Assembly: GCF_001673635.1 (NCBI RefSeq)
Contig: NZ_LZMH01000043.1
Span: forward strand, 62,001-126,000
DNA from: Mycobacterium asiaticum
Lineage (GTDB): Bacteria > Actinomycetota > Actinomycetes > Mycobacteriales > Mycobacteriaceae
Length of the DNA stretch: 64,000 nt
Direction of reading: 5' to 3'
Position numbers and translations under genes: made by a program. This document shows, one piece after another, positions 23,936-34,210 of this stretch. Position 1 is the first letter of the stretch. Each line of letters begins with the position of its first letter. The notes beneath the pieces were generated by a model. That model was given only the letters and a program-made list of their open reading frames with translations, had not been told where the DNA came from and searched no databases.

Positions 23936-26652
23936 GCTACACGGTCAACGGCGAGTCGTTCGCGAAGGAACCAAGGCCGGGTCAGTGCCTGCGGACCTTC
24001 CTTCGCCAATTGGGTTGCTATGGCGTCAAAAAGGGTTGCGACGCAGGTGATTGCGGCGCGTGCACGGTCTGGCTGGACGGGCAGCCCGTGCACAGCTGCA
24101 TCACGCCGGCCTTCCGCGCCGACGGACTCGAGGTGACGACGATCGAGGGCCTCGGTTCCCCCGAAGACCTGCATCCAATGCAGCGGCAGTTCCGCGACTC
24201 CCCCGGATTCCAGTGCGGCTTCTGCACTCCCGGCATGATCATGACGGCGTGCGCGCTGACCGACGAACAACGGACGGACCTCCCCCGCGCGCTGAAGGGG
24301 AACCTGTGCCGCTGCACCGGTTACCGCGCGATCGAGGATGCCATCAATGGCGTCACCACAATAGAAGAGGCAGCGCCCGGCCAGGCGATCGGCGCGAGCG
24401 TCGGCGCGCCCGCCGGATCGGAAGTCGTGAGCGGCCGCGCCGAATACACGATGGACACGGAGCTGCCGGGCATGCTCCATCTGAAGGTGCTGCATTCGCC
24501 GCACGCCCATGCCCGCATCGTTTCGATCGACAAATCCGCGGCGCTGGCCGTGCCCGGGGTGCATCGTGTCTACACGTGGGAAGACGTGCCGCGCAAGCGG
24601 TTCACCACCGCGATCCACACCGATCACCTCGTCGACCCAGATGACACGTACATCCTGGACAACGTGATGCGGTTCGTCGGCCAGCGGGTGGTCGCGGTGC
24701 TGGCCGACAGCATCGGCGCCGCCGAGGAGGGGTGCCACAAGGTTGTCGTCGAATATGAGTTGCTGCCCGCGGTTTTCGATCCCGAGGCGGCGATGGAGGA
24801 CGGCGCGCCGCAGCTGCACGGCTTCGACGACCCGTTCGTGCAGGACCCCAAGCGCAACATCCTGCTGGAGCTGCACGGCGAAATCGGCGACACAGCCGCG
24901 GGATTCGCCGAGGCCGACGTCATCCACGAAGGCACCTACTTCTCACCGCGCGTGCAGCACGCACATCTGGAGACGCACGGGTCGATCGCCTGGATGGAAG
25001 ACGGCCGGCTGCACGTGCGCACCAGCTCGCAATCACCGTCGATTGCCAAGGGCAAACTGGCCCACCTCTTCCATTTACGCCCCGACCAGCTACGGGTGTT
25101 CTGCAAGCGGGTCGGCGGCGGCTTCGGCGGCAAGCAGGAGGTGATCAGCGAGGACTTGGTGGCGCTGGCCGCGCTGGACACCGGCCGTCCGGTCTCGTGG
25201 GAGTACACCCGCGAGGAGGAATTCATCACGGCCTCTCCCCGGCACCCGATGAAGATCACCGTCAAGCTGGGTGCTCGCCACGACGGGACGCTCACCGCGA
25301 TCCGGTTCCGCAACATCTCCAATACCGGCGCCTACGGCAATCACGGCGGCGAGACGCTGTTCGCCGGTGGGGCCGCGGTCGCGATATACCGCTGTCCCAA
25401 TAAGAGATTCGACGCGTATTCGGTGTACACCAACACCATGCCCAGTGGTGCGCTGCGCGGGTACGGCATGACGCAGCCGGCGTTCGCGATGGAGTCGGCG
25501 ATGCACGAGCTGGCCGTCGCGCTCGGCATGGATCCGCTGGAGTTGCGCCGCCGCAACATCATCCGGCCCGGCGATCCGCTGCTGTCGATCCACGACGAAG
25601 CCGACGACGTCGCGTTCACCGAGGACGGGCTGGTGCAGTGCATCGACCGGGTCGAGGCCGCGTTGCGCGTGCAGCCCAACGGGCACGCACTGGACGAGAA
25701 CTGGCACGTAGGGACCGGCGCGGCGATTTCGATGCACGAGACCGCACCGCCGACCGAACACATCTCGGTCGGGCGGGCCACGCTCGACCGAGATGGCACC
25801 TACGAGATCGCCATCGGCACGGTGGAATTCGGCGAAGGAACATCGACTGCCCACGTCCAGATCGCCGCCGCCCAGCTGGGCACCACTCCGAACCGGATCC
25901 GGCTCGTCCAGTCCGACACCGACCGCACCGGATTCGACACCGGTGCTTTCGCCAGCGCCGGACTGTTCGTCGCCGGCAACGCCGTTCAATACACGTCGGC
26001 CGCGCTGCGCGAGCGGATCCTGCGTTTCGCTGCTGCGCACACCGGCATCGACGTCGCGTCCTGCACCATGGACGACGATGCCGTGCGCTGCGGTGACGCG
26101 CGGGTGCTACTAACCGACCTCGCCGCAGCCGCCACGGATCGCGGCATCCGGTTGACCGAATCGCGCAAGGCGTACGGCTCACCGCGCAGCCTCACCTACA
26201 ACGCACACGGCTTCCGCGTTGCGGTGCACCGGATCACCGGCGAGATCCGCATCCTCTACAGCGTGCAGGCCACCGATGCCGGCGTGGTCATCAATCCCGC
26301 GCAGGTGCGGGGACAGATCGAAGGCGGCGTGACCCAAGGCCTTGGCTTCGTGCTGACCGAGCACCATCACGTCGACGAGAACGGCGTCATGACCAATCCG
26401 AATCTGCGCAACTACCGCATCCCCACCTACGCCGACGCCCCACGCACGGAGGTGATCCTGGTCGACTCGACCGACTCGGCGGGCCCGGCGGGCTCCAAGG
26501 GAATCGCCGAATGCTGCATCAATCCGGTGGCGCCGGCAATAGCCAACGCCGTTCACGACGCGACCGGAGTCCGATACCGCGGGCTGCCGCTGACGCCCGA
26601 CCGGATCTTCAGCGCGTTGCAGTCACCCAGAGTGGGGGTTCCCGGACCATGA
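23932..26652 (+). CDS. Molybdenum hydroxylase: fused 2Fe-2S and molybdopterin subunits (xanthine/aldehyde dehydrogenase family)
   Basis: A 906-residue fusion. Residues 1-140 form the ferredoxin-like part with Cys36, 41, 44, 56 and the second cluster in CGFCTPG and CRCTG. From about 150 onward come the aldehyde-oxidase a/b hammerhead and Moco-binding domains, with RVGGGFGGKQE and RGYGMTQP for cofactor binding. Near the end, SKGIAE carries the catalytic Glu. These enzymes hydroxylate purines, N-heterocycles or aldehydes using water. No substrate-deciding residues can be assigned by eye. It is coupled by GTGA to the FAD subunit and by ATGA to the SnoaL-like gene. A MobA-like gene for the cofactor lies 3.6 kb downstream. 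Confidence 0.9.
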   Translation: MSYTVNGESFAKEPRPGQCLRTFLRQLGCYGVKKGCDAGDCGACTVWLDGQPVHSCITPAFRADGLEVTTIEGLGSPEDLHPMQRQFRDSPGFQCGFCTPGMIMTACALTDEQRTDLPRALKGNLCRCTGYRAIEDAINGVTTIEEAAPGQAIGASVGAPAGSEVVSGRAEYTMDTELPGMLHLKVLHSPHAHARIVSIDKSAALAVPGVHRVYTWEDVPRKRFTTAIHTDHLVDPDDTYILDNVMRFVGQRVVAVLADSIGAAEEGCHKVVVEYELLPAVFDPEAAMEDGAPQLHGFDDPFVQDPKRNILLELHGEIGDTAAGFAEADVIHEGTYFSPRVQHAHLETHGSIAWMEDGRLHVRTSSQSPSIAKGKLAHLFHLRPDQLRVFCKRVGGGFGGKQEVISEDLVALAALDTGRPVSWEYTREEEFITASPRHPMKITVKLGARHDGTLTAIRFRNISNTGAYGNHGGETLFAGGAAVAIYRCPNKRFDAYSVYTNTMPSGALRGYGMTQPAFAMESAMHELAVALGMDPLELRRRNIIRPGDPLLSIHDEADDVAFTEDGLVQCIDRVEAALRVQPNGHALDENWHVGTGAAISMHETAPPTEHISVGRATLDRDGTYEIAIGTVEFGEGTSTAHVQIAAAQLGTTPNRIRLVQSDTDRTGFDTGAFASAGLFVAGNAVQYTSAALRERILRFAAAHTGIDVASCTMDDDAVRCGDARVLLTDLAAAATDRGIRLTESRKAYGSPRSLTYNAHGFRVAVHRITGEIRILYSVQATDAGVVINPAQVRGQIEGGVTQGLGFVLTEHHHVDENGVMTNPNLRNYRIPTYADAPRTEVILVDSTDSAGPAGSKGIAECCINPVAPAIANAVHDATGVRYRGLPLTPDRIFSALQSPRVGVPGP

Positions 26653-27092
26653 GGCTCGTCGCTGTGGCTGTGCTGGTTGCGGGGCTGACCGTTGCCCCGG
26701 CGGTCGCCAGGGCTTCTGACGTGTGTACGGACACCGCGATCGTGAGCGGACCGTGCGCCGATGTGCTTGCGCAGGAGGCGCGGTGGCTGACGGCGATCAC
26801 CGACGGCGACGCCGCGACGATCGAGTCGATCCTGAGTCCGAACTACCGCCACACCACCAGCGACGGTCGTTTTCTCGACCGGGCCGCCGAGATCGCCAAC
26901 ACCAAGCCGTTATCGCTGACGATGACCCCGTCCGAACAGGTCGTCGACTTCGCCGGGGATGTCGCCGTCGTGCATGGCGTGAACACCATCAATTCCGGCA
27001 GCCGCGGCGTGCACCGCGAGCGTTTCACCGACGTGTTCGTGCTCGAGGGCGGTAACTGGCTGGCGCTGTGCGCACAGGAAACCGCGATCTGA
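26649..27092 (+). CDS. Exported SnoaL/NTF2-like protein
   Basis: A 147-residue protein whose ATG overlaps the molybdenum hydroxylase TGA (ATGA). It has a signal peptide (MRLVAVAVLVAGLTVAPAVA) and a mature NTF2-like fold of the DUF4440 type: EARWLTAITDGDAATIESILSPNYRHT followed by strands to the end. Two or three Cys near the N-terminus (DVCTDT, GPCADV) may pair. NTF2-like domains are binding or isomerase folds; no catalytic role can be assigned. Coupling to the hydroxylase suggests a joint task. Confidence 0.75.
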   Translation: MRLVAVAVLVAGLTVAPAVARASDVCTDTAIVSGPCADVLAQEARWLTAITDGDAATIESILSPNYRHTTSDGRFLDRAAEIANTKPLSLTMTPSEQVVDFAGDVAVVHGVNTINSGSRGVHRERFTDVFVLEGGNWLALCAQETAI

Positions 27093-27162
27093 CCCATTTG
27101 CTCGTTGGGCGGCGTAATCTCCCATCGGCAAAGCTTCACCCAGCTGCGAATTGGGGTGCGTC

Positions 27163-30100
27163 GTGATCCGACCGAGGAAAAGCGCTGTCGCGCTGGCACT
27201 TGTGGTGTTGTTGGTGGCGATGACGCTGTCCTGTTCGCCGCGGCACAACCAGGCGCACCCTGAGATCGGCGTCAACGCCGGGAAGGACGGCCATCCGGCC
27301 GACTTCAAGGAACCGGTGCGGTTGTCGAGCAAGGACGGTGTGCTCGAGGTCCGGCTGTCCGCGCACCAGGGCACCGTCAACCTCGACACCGTGAAAGAAC
27401 CGGTGACCAATTTCCTGGTGTACGGCTACGAGCTCATGAAGGGGACGAGTTCGGACGGCTCAACCAAGGGCGACAATGTCTATCCGGCTCCCACGTTGCG
27501 GGTCAACCCCGGCGAGCGGCTGATCGTGCACTACGACAATGATTTACAGGGTCTGACGATCGCCGACTTCAACGATCCGTCCTACGTGCCGGTCAACGAG
27601 CAGGTTCCGCTGTTTCCGCCCGCGTTGACGTCGTCGCCGCTGAATCTGCATACGCATGGGCTGCATGTCAGCCCGTCGGGCAATGCCGACAATGTGCTGC
27701 TGAACATCCCGGCCGGGATGGGCAACACCTATGACTACCCCCTGCCGAAAAACATGCCGCAGGGCCTGTATTGGTACCACAGCCACCGGCACATGTTGAC
27801 AGCGCTGCACACCTATCTCGGTCTCGCGGGGTTGTTGGAGATCGGGCGTCCCGACGGCGCGCTGCCTCTGGTGACGAAGAACAACATTCCGATCCGGGAC
27901 ATGGCGTTGCAGTACAACTTCGTGTTCGACCGCAAAAACGGTGGGCATCAACTGAACAACCCGTACTGGGAGCAGTGGGTCAACACCTTGAAACCACCGG
28001 AGGGTAACCAACTCGCCGACGGCACCTACCCCAGCAGCCTGGCGCCGGTGAACTTCGCGCAGACCTCCAAGGGCGCTCAGTACATCAGCGGTTGGCACGA
28101 AGGGCCGTTGTCGGTCGACAACAAGCGTGGCGCCAACCAGTTCATTCCGACGAACCTGCAGAGTTTCACCAGCCCGACCGTTAACGTCCCTGCCGACCCT
28201 GGGTTGCCCGACAATCAGCGCGATGTGCAGTTCACCGTCAACGGGCAGTTTCAGCCGCGGTTGAAGATCAAGCCGGGTCAAACCGAGATCTGGGTGTTGG
28301 CCAACATCAGTGACATCGCCTACATGTCAATGCAATTGACGGAGACTGCGACCGGTAACCATCCCAAGTTCGCCATCGTGGGCCAGGACGGCAATCCGTG
28401 TCCCACGGTGCAGCGGCCGGTCGACGGCGACGGTTCGCTGCTATTTATTCCGCCGGCGTCCCGGTTCGCGATCGCGGTGACCATGCCCAAGACCGGTGAT
28501 CTTGTGCTGGAGATGCCGCCGATGCAGGGCGGCAAGCCCAGGACGAGTCAGGCTGTGCTATATACCAATAACGGCGCCAAGATCCCACCGGCCGTGCTGG
28601 GGGAACTCAACGTAGAGCCCAGATTCGTCAGCTACGCCGACGGGTTCTTCGCCTATCCCACTCAGACGTTGATACGTGCCACGGCCGACAACGGTGAGGG
28701 GCGGACCACCGTGTTCGAACCGGGGATGGAATTGAACTCGCCCACTTCGTTCCGCGACGACTCGGTACGCACGCCCGACTACACCCGTGAGCTGACGATC
28801 TCCGGTGGGTTCGGCAACAACTATGCGAGCAAGAGCGATGCGAAGGCGTTCACCTATCAGTTCGACGGCAACATCTTCCCTAACATTCCGTTGATTCAGC
28901 CCCGGCTGAACACGATGGAAGAGTGGCGAATTGTCAACTACAACAACGACGGTCACCCAATGCACATCCACGTCAACGACTATCAGGTGATGCAGGTGGT
29001 AAATCCGACCGCCAACACCACGACCGGTGTGCAGATGTTCAGTGTTGACACCGCCAATGTACCGCCGCCGATCGTCGATGCGCACGACAACGCCACCGCT
29101 CCATCGTCTCTCACGTTCCGCACCGAATTCGAGGAGTTCGGCGGCACTTACGTCATCCACTGCCATCGCCTCAACCACGAGGACAACGGTTTGATGGCCA
29201 CCGTGAACGTGATCCCCCAGGTGTCGACGTATGCGGTGGGGGTCCCGGGTCGGCCGGGCTTCCCGGCGGCCGTCCAGGTGCTCGATGGCAACGGGGACAA
29301 GGTGATTACGACCGTCACGCCGTTCCCGGCGTTCGAAGGGGCGCCCTCGGTGGCGATGGCTGACGTCAACGGCGACACCATCCTTGACCTCGTCGTCGGC
29401 ACCGGTGCCGGGGTGGCTCCGGAGGTGGTCGTGTACAGCGGCGCCGACGCGTTCAAGACCGAGTTGGCCCGGTTCGCGCCGTTCGACGCCGGCTTCAAGG
29501 GTGGCGTGAACGTGGCGGCCGCGAACATCGACGCAAATCCGATGGCGGACAACATCATCGTCGGGACCGGTCCGGGTGTGGAGTCGGAGGTGAAGGTGTT
29601 CTCCTCGAAGCTGCCGGCGGTGGGCAAGGCACCCGAGGTGTTCTCAAGCTTCAAGCCCTACCCCGGGTCGCAGACCGGCGTCACCGTGGCCACCGGGCTG
29701 GTCAGCTATGAGCAGGGACGGCAGAACATCATCACCGGGCCCGGCCCGGGAGGTCCGGCGCAGGTGAAGGTGTTCCGGTACGACCTGTTCACTCCAACTG
29801 CACGTTCCGGCGGTCCGTCTGGTGGGCCCGGTGCGCCCGCATTGGTGACCGAGTTCTCCGCTTTCGACGCGGGTTATACCGGCGGCATCTCGCTGGCGAC
29901 GGGGTGGGTCGCGGGCGAAGAGGGCGGCGCGCAGAGCATTATCACCGGACAGCTCGCCGACCGCGGCACGGTGCGGGTGTGGTCGTCGGGTTCGCGGCTG
30001 GACGGGGCGCCTGTCATGTACACGCACAGCCCGGATGCGCATTCCGGGCACGTGATGTTCCGGCAGACGGCGTCGTTCGAGCCTTTTGTTAATGCTGGTG

Positions 30101-30297
30101 CGGTGACGGTAGCGACGACAAGCACTGTCACGGGCGCGGATTTGTTGGTGAGTGCAGCGGCGCCGGGCGGGGCCGAGGTTCGCAAGTACTCGCTGGCCCG
30201 GGCGGGTGAGAACGCGAATACTCTGGCGCCGAAGCTGATTGGTCCGGTTTCTGTGGCTTCTGGTTCTGTTGGCGCCGCGCCGTTGGGTGGTCGCTAG
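27163..30297 (+). CDS. Multicopper oxidase lipoprotein with C-terminal FG-GAP-like repeats
   Basis: A 1044-residue exported protein. A basic signal region and hydrophobic core end in TLSC, a probable lipobox (Cys24; -3 position not canonical). All copper motifs are present: HTHG, WYHSHRH, HPMHIH and HCHRLNHEDNGLM, so the T1 and T2/T3 sites are complete. About 350 residues after the oxidase consist of repeats of the form VVxGTGxGxxxEVxVYS with Asp/Gly loops (DVNGDTILDL), an FG-GAP/integrin-like propeller. The oxidase part is long, with inserts. It would act at the cell surface, by family on metals, phenols or similar. The start uses the GTG at 27163; a TTG at 27151 is also in frame. Confidence 0.88.
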   Translation: MIRPRKSAVALALVVLLVAMTLSCSPRHNQAHPEIGVNAGKDGHPADFKEPVRLSSKDGVLEVRLSAHQGTVNLDTVKEPVTNFLVYGYELMKGTSSDGSTKGDNVYPAPTLRVNPGERLIVHYDNDLQGLTIADFNDPSYVPVNEQVPLFPPALTSSPLNLHTHGLHVSPSGNADNVLLNIPAGMGNTYDYPLPKNMPQGLYWYHSHRHMLTALHTYLGLAGLLEIGRPDGALPLVTKNNIPIRDMALQYNFVFDRKNGGHQLNNPYWEQWVNTLKPPEGNQLADGTYPSSLAPVNFAQTSKGAQYISGWHEGPLSVDNKRGANQFIPTNLQSFTSPTVNVPADPGLPDNQRDVQFTVNGQFQPRLKIKPGQTEIWVLANISDIAYMSMQLTETATGNHPKFAIVGQDGNPCPTVQRPVDGDGSLLFIPPASRFAIAVTMPKTGDLVLEMPPMQGGKPRTSQAVLYTNNGAKIPPAVLGELNVEPRFVSYADGFFAYPTQTLIRATADNGEGRTTVFEPGMELNSPTSFRDDSVRTPDYTRELTISGGFGNNYASKSDAKAFTYQFDGNIFPNIPLIQPRLNTMEEWRIVNYNNDGHPMHIHVNDYQVMQVVNPTANTTTGVQMFSVDTANVPPPIVDAHDNATAPSSLTFRTEFEEFGGTYVIHCHRLNHEDNGLMATVNVIPQVSTYAVGVPGRPGFPAAVQVLDGNGDKVITTVTPFPAFEGAPSVAMADVNGDTILDLVVGTGAGVAPEVVVYSGADAFKTELARFAPFDAGFKGGVNVAAANIDANPMADNIIVGTGPGVESEVKVFSSKLPAVGKAPEVFSSFKPYPGSQTGVTVATGLVSYEQGRQNIITGPGPGGPAQVKVFRYDLFTPTARSGGPSGGPGAPALVTEFSAFDAGYTGGISLATGWVAGEEGGAQSIITGQLADRGTVRVWSSGSRLDGAPVMYTHSPDAHSGHVMFRQTASFEPFVNAGAVTVATTSTVTGADLLVSAAAPGGAEVRKYSLARAGENANTLAPKLIGPVSVASGSVGAAPLGGR

Positions 30298-30838
30298 TTT
30301 GGCTGGTGTTGTTGGTGTGCTGCTAGCGGCTGGCGCGGGTCGGCGCTACGGCAAGCCGAAAGTGCTTGTGACCGGATGGCTCGATTCGGCGGTGGCGGCG
30401 TTGCGGGATGGAGGGTGTGATGTCGTTCTTGTCGTGCTGGGGGCTGCGACTGTGGCCTTGCCCGACGACGTCATCGGGGTTACTGCGTCCGACTGGCAGA
30501 TCGGGTTGAGCGCGTCCGTGCGGGCTGGGTTGACGGAGGCTGCGACGGTGGGCGCTCAGTATGCGGTGCTGCATGTGGTTGATACACCGGATGTTGGTGC
30601 GGCGGTGGTGGCGCGAGTGGTGCAGCGGGCGTTGGGGTCTCGTAGTGGGCTGGCGCAAGCTTACTTTGGGGAGCGGCCTGGGCATCCGGTGGTTATCGCG
30701 CGGCGGTACTTCGGTGAGGTGATCTCTTGCGTTGCCGGGGATCGGGGGGCGGGTCCGTTTCTGCGAGCGCGGGGGGATGTGGAGGTAGTGCAGTGTGAAG
30801 ATCTAGCGAGTGGGGTCGATTACGACGAGCCGGCGTAG
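30287..30838 (+). CDS. MobA-like nucleotidyltransferase (molybdenum cofactor cytidylyltransferase type)
   Basis: A 183-residue NTP_transf_3 protein. The nucleotide loop is LLAAGAGRRYGKPKVL and further motifs are WQIGLSASVRAGL, VVDTPDVG and AYFGERPGHPVVIARRYF. Such enzymes load CMP or GMP on molybdopterin, and MocA (CMP) serves xanthine-dehydrogenase-type enzymes like the one at 23120-26652. The GTG at 30287 overlaps the oxidase stop by 11 bases; TTG at 30299 is an alternative. Third-position base use is more T-rich here than in neighbours. It is the last gene before a probable accessory segment. Confidence 0.75.
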   Translation: MVASLAGVVGVLLAAGAGRRYGKPKVLVTGWLDSAVAALRDGGCDVVLVVLGAATVALPDDVIGVTASDWQIGLSASVRAGLTEAATVGAQYAVLHVVDTPDVGAAVVARVVQRALGSRSGLAQAYFGERPGHPVVIARRYFGEVISCVAGDRGAGPFLRARGDVEVVQCEDLASGVDYDEPA

Positions 30839-30908
30839 GCGGCAGGGCGCAGCCGTGCGCTGGGCAGTATAAGAACAAACAAGTTTAGAGCGGCATGCAT
30901 GAGGAGAC

Positions 30909-31001
30909 GTGATCACGAATAAGGAAGCGGCACCGCAAGCCGACGGCGGTAGCCAACCCGCTGAACATCGTGCCCAAGGACTACAGGGGTTTTCACAGTG
31001 A
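30909..31001 (+). CDS. Possible 30-residue leader ORF coupled to the helicase gene
   Basis: GTG at 30909 opens a 30-codon frame whose TGA overlaps the helicase GTG as GTGA. A GAGGAG lies upstream but only two bases away, which is too close for an ideal ribosome site. The product is hydrophilic with no recognisable domain. It may only help translation of the next gene, or be chance. Confidence 0.25.
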   Translation: MITNKEAAPQADGGSQPAEHRAQGLQGFSQ

Positions 31002-34000
31002 CCCCAATGGAGCCTGGGATCTATGAGGTTCTTATCACCGAGGCGCTAAGGGCCGAACTCCGGCCAATCAACACACGCTTCCACGATGATGTTCAACCGC
31101 TACGTACCGCCGAGGCGGCAGACCGAATCGCGTTGCACCTCAGTCGATATATTCAACAGGCTCTCGATTCTGTCAATGACCGTGAGCGAGTCCAAGTGGG
31201 CATCAAATTGGCGCGCGACTTGATCACCCGACTCGCCCAAGTCATCAAAGCAGACACCTCAGAGGCGCCGGCAGAACCAGGCGAGGTCCTGCACGCAATC
31301 CTGGAGCGGCGGCCGGACGGTACACCGGCGCCCATTGTCGAACCCCTGATCCCTTTGTTGGATACCACCCTGCTGACGAACGCCCCCGGTGATCCCGGCC
31401 TGCTGCACCAATTGGATGCCGAGATCGAGTCGTCGGACGCAATCGACGTTGTCATGGCCTTCATCCGACGCAGCGGTATCAACCCGCTTCTCTGCTCACT
31501 TCGCCGACACTGCGAACGCGGCAAAGCTCTGCGCGTCCTGACAACCATCTACACCGGCTCCACAGAGCGCCAAGCCCTCGAGCAGCTAACGGACATTGGT
31601 GCCCAAGTCCGCATTTCATACGACGTCAGCACGACCCGTCTACATGCCAAGGCATGGATCTTCCATCGCCGCTCCGGCTTCTCGACCGCTTACGTGGGTT
31701 CGTCCAACCTCACCCACTCCGCCCAGGTCACTGGCCTCGAATGGAATGTCCGCGCGTCGGCCGCGCGTAACCCCGACATCCTCGCGAAATGCAATGCGGT
31801 CTTCGAGAGCTACTGGCAGAGTGTGGACTTCGTCAAGTATGACTCAGACCGGTTTGACCAAGAGAATGAGCGTGCCAGCCGCACTGACAACGGTTTAACG
31901 GTGGCCCTCAGCCCGATCGAGATTCGCCTCGAACCATTCCAGGAGCGCCTCTTGGAAAGAATCGCGCTGTCACGCGTCCGCGGTCACCATCGGAACCTCC
32001 TCGTCGCCGCCACCGGCACCGGCAAGACTGTGATGGCTGCGGTCGACTACGCCCGCCTGCGAGATCAGCTCTCCCGATCTCGGTTGTTATTTGTCGCCCA
32101 CCGCAACGAAATACTCGACCAGAGCCTCGCGACGTTCCGCCACGCGTTGCGCGAAGCCTCCTTTGGAGAGAAATGGATCAGCGGTTCTCGACCACAACGC
32201 TTCGAGCACGTATTCGCTTCGATTCAAAGCCTGAATACTGCCAACTTAGAAAACCTCGCGCCCGACCATTTCGACGTTGTCATCGTCGACGAGTTCCACC
32301 ACGCGGCGGCACCCTCTTACCGCAAACTCCTGAACCATGTGCAACCGCAGGAACTACTCGGCCTGACGGCCACCCCGGAACGCAGTGACGATCTTTCAGT
32401 ATTGCACTGGTTCGATGACCGCATCGCCGCTGAGTTAAGGCTTTGGGATGCGATCGATCAACATCGCCTCTGCCCGTTCATGTACTTCGGCATTCACGAC
32501 GGGTTGGACCTCACTGATATCCCGTGGCGTCGAGGGCAGGGTTACGATGACCAAGCGCTCAGCAATTTGTACACCAGCACTGACGCGTGGGCACGCACCG
32601 TGTTGCAGGAAGTTTTGCGATTGGCAGATGATCCCGACTCGATGCGAGCGCTCGGCTTCTGTGTCGGCATCGAGCACGCTCAGTTTATGGCAAGGCATTT
32701 CAATAGACACGGTGTTCCTGCAGTCGCCGTCTGGGGCGACAGCTCGCCCGCTGACCGCAGCTCAGCCCTACGCGACCTCGCGGCCGGCAAGGTGAGAGTC
32801 GTCTTCTCTGTAGATCTGTTCAACGAAGGCGTAGACGTTCCCACAGTGGACACCCTGCTCATGCTGCGCCCAACCGAGAGTCCGACACTGTTTCTCCAGC
32901 AACTTGGGCGCGGACTCCGCCGAGCCAGGGCGAAGAACTTCTGCACCGTCCTAGACTTTGTAAGCAACCATCGCCAAGAGTTCCGCTTCGACCGCCGCTA
33001 CCGCGCTTTACTAGGCGGCACCCGACGTGACGTCGAACGTGCAGTGCAGCAAGGCTTCCCATTCCTGCCGGCAGGGTGCTACATGCATTTAGATGCGAAG
33101 GCATCTGAGGTCGTGTTGCGCAGCCTCCGGCAAGCGATTCCGTCGCGGTGGCCTTCTCGCGTGACGGAACTGCGTGTCGTGCACCAGAATACCCAGAAGT
33201 CACCCTCTCGCAATACCTGGAGGAATCCGGCCTCGATTTGCCTGACGTGTACGACGGGACCCGTTGCTGGTCCGATCTATGCGTGGCGGCGGGCGTGCCC
33301 ATTGAGCCATCGGGGGAGCAAGAGACCTCGCTTCGTAGGGCTCTTGGCCGTCTGCTCCACATCGACGACGACGAACGCATCGCCACCTACCGCCGTCTTC
33401 TCGAGATGCCAACGCCGCTGGACGTATCCACACTCTCGGAGCGGGAGCGTCGCCTGGTGCGGATGCTTGTCGGGAGTCTGGGTGACCAGGTGCTCACCAA
33501 CAACAACTCGCTGCAGGACGCCGTCAATCTCGTGTGGTCGCATCCGCAAGTGTGTGCTGAACTCGCCCAGCTACTCGTCGAGCTTGCCGAGCGAGTCGAC
33601 CACCTGCACGGTGTGCTCGACCAGCATCCCGATGTACCGCTGCAAGTGCACGCCCGGTACTCGCGCGTAGAAATCCTGGGCGCCTTCGGTATTGGTGATC
33701 ATGCCAAGGCTGTTTCTTGGAGGGAAGGAGTCTACGAAGCCAAGAGCGCCAATGCCGACTTGCTGGCATTCACCCTCGACAAGAGTAGCGGAAGGTTCTC
33801 ACCGACCACCCGCTACCGCGACTACGCCATCAGTCCGTCGCTTATCCATTGGGAGAGCCAATCGATGACTCGCGCCGATAGCGAAACCGGTCTCCGCTAT
33901 CGCAATCACAAACGCGACGGCCGGTCGATCATGCTATTCACGCGGCTCCGCGCGGATGACCGCGCTTTCTGGTTCCTCGGACCGGCCACCTACCGCGGAC

Positions 34001-34092
34001 ACGTGGGCGAGAAGCCGATGGCCATCACGTGGGAACTAGAGACTCCGCTGCCCGGTGATCTCTATCAGTCGTTCGCTGCCGCAGTGGCTTAA
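30998..34092 (+). pseudogene. PLD-nuclease / DEAD-like helicase / DUF3427 protein, frameshifted
   Basis: The intact gene would encode about 1030 residues. Residues about 120-290 are a phospholipase-D-like nuclease (HAKAWIF, then YVGSSNLT). A superfamily 2 helicase follows (ATGTGKT, DEFHH, TATPER, then the C-terminal QLGRGLRR motif). After about 33180 the reading frame stops making sense and ends at 33670. The natural continuation (PEVTLSQYLEESGLDLPDVYDG through a DUF3427 region with YEAKSANADLL) runs in another frame to 34092. One base loss, or gain of two, between about 33165 and 33200 explains it; no homopolymer is there. Such proteins are often in islands and may be restriction-type defence factors. 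This copy is broken unless the assembly has an error. Confidence 0.8.
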
Positions 34093-34210
34093 GGAATTCG
34101 CCTACTCGATCAAGTCGTTGCTGTAGACCGGTAATCATTCGTCCGGCGACACGGCACAGGGTAGGTCAGTCAAGGGTCGTCTCCTACCTTCTCCGACCCA
34201 CTGCACGGCT

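Noticed and set aside
33148-34092. Separate 314-residue DUF3427 gene
   Set aside because: It has no start signal and is the in-frame continuation of the helicase gene after a frameshift, so it is merged into one disrupted gene.
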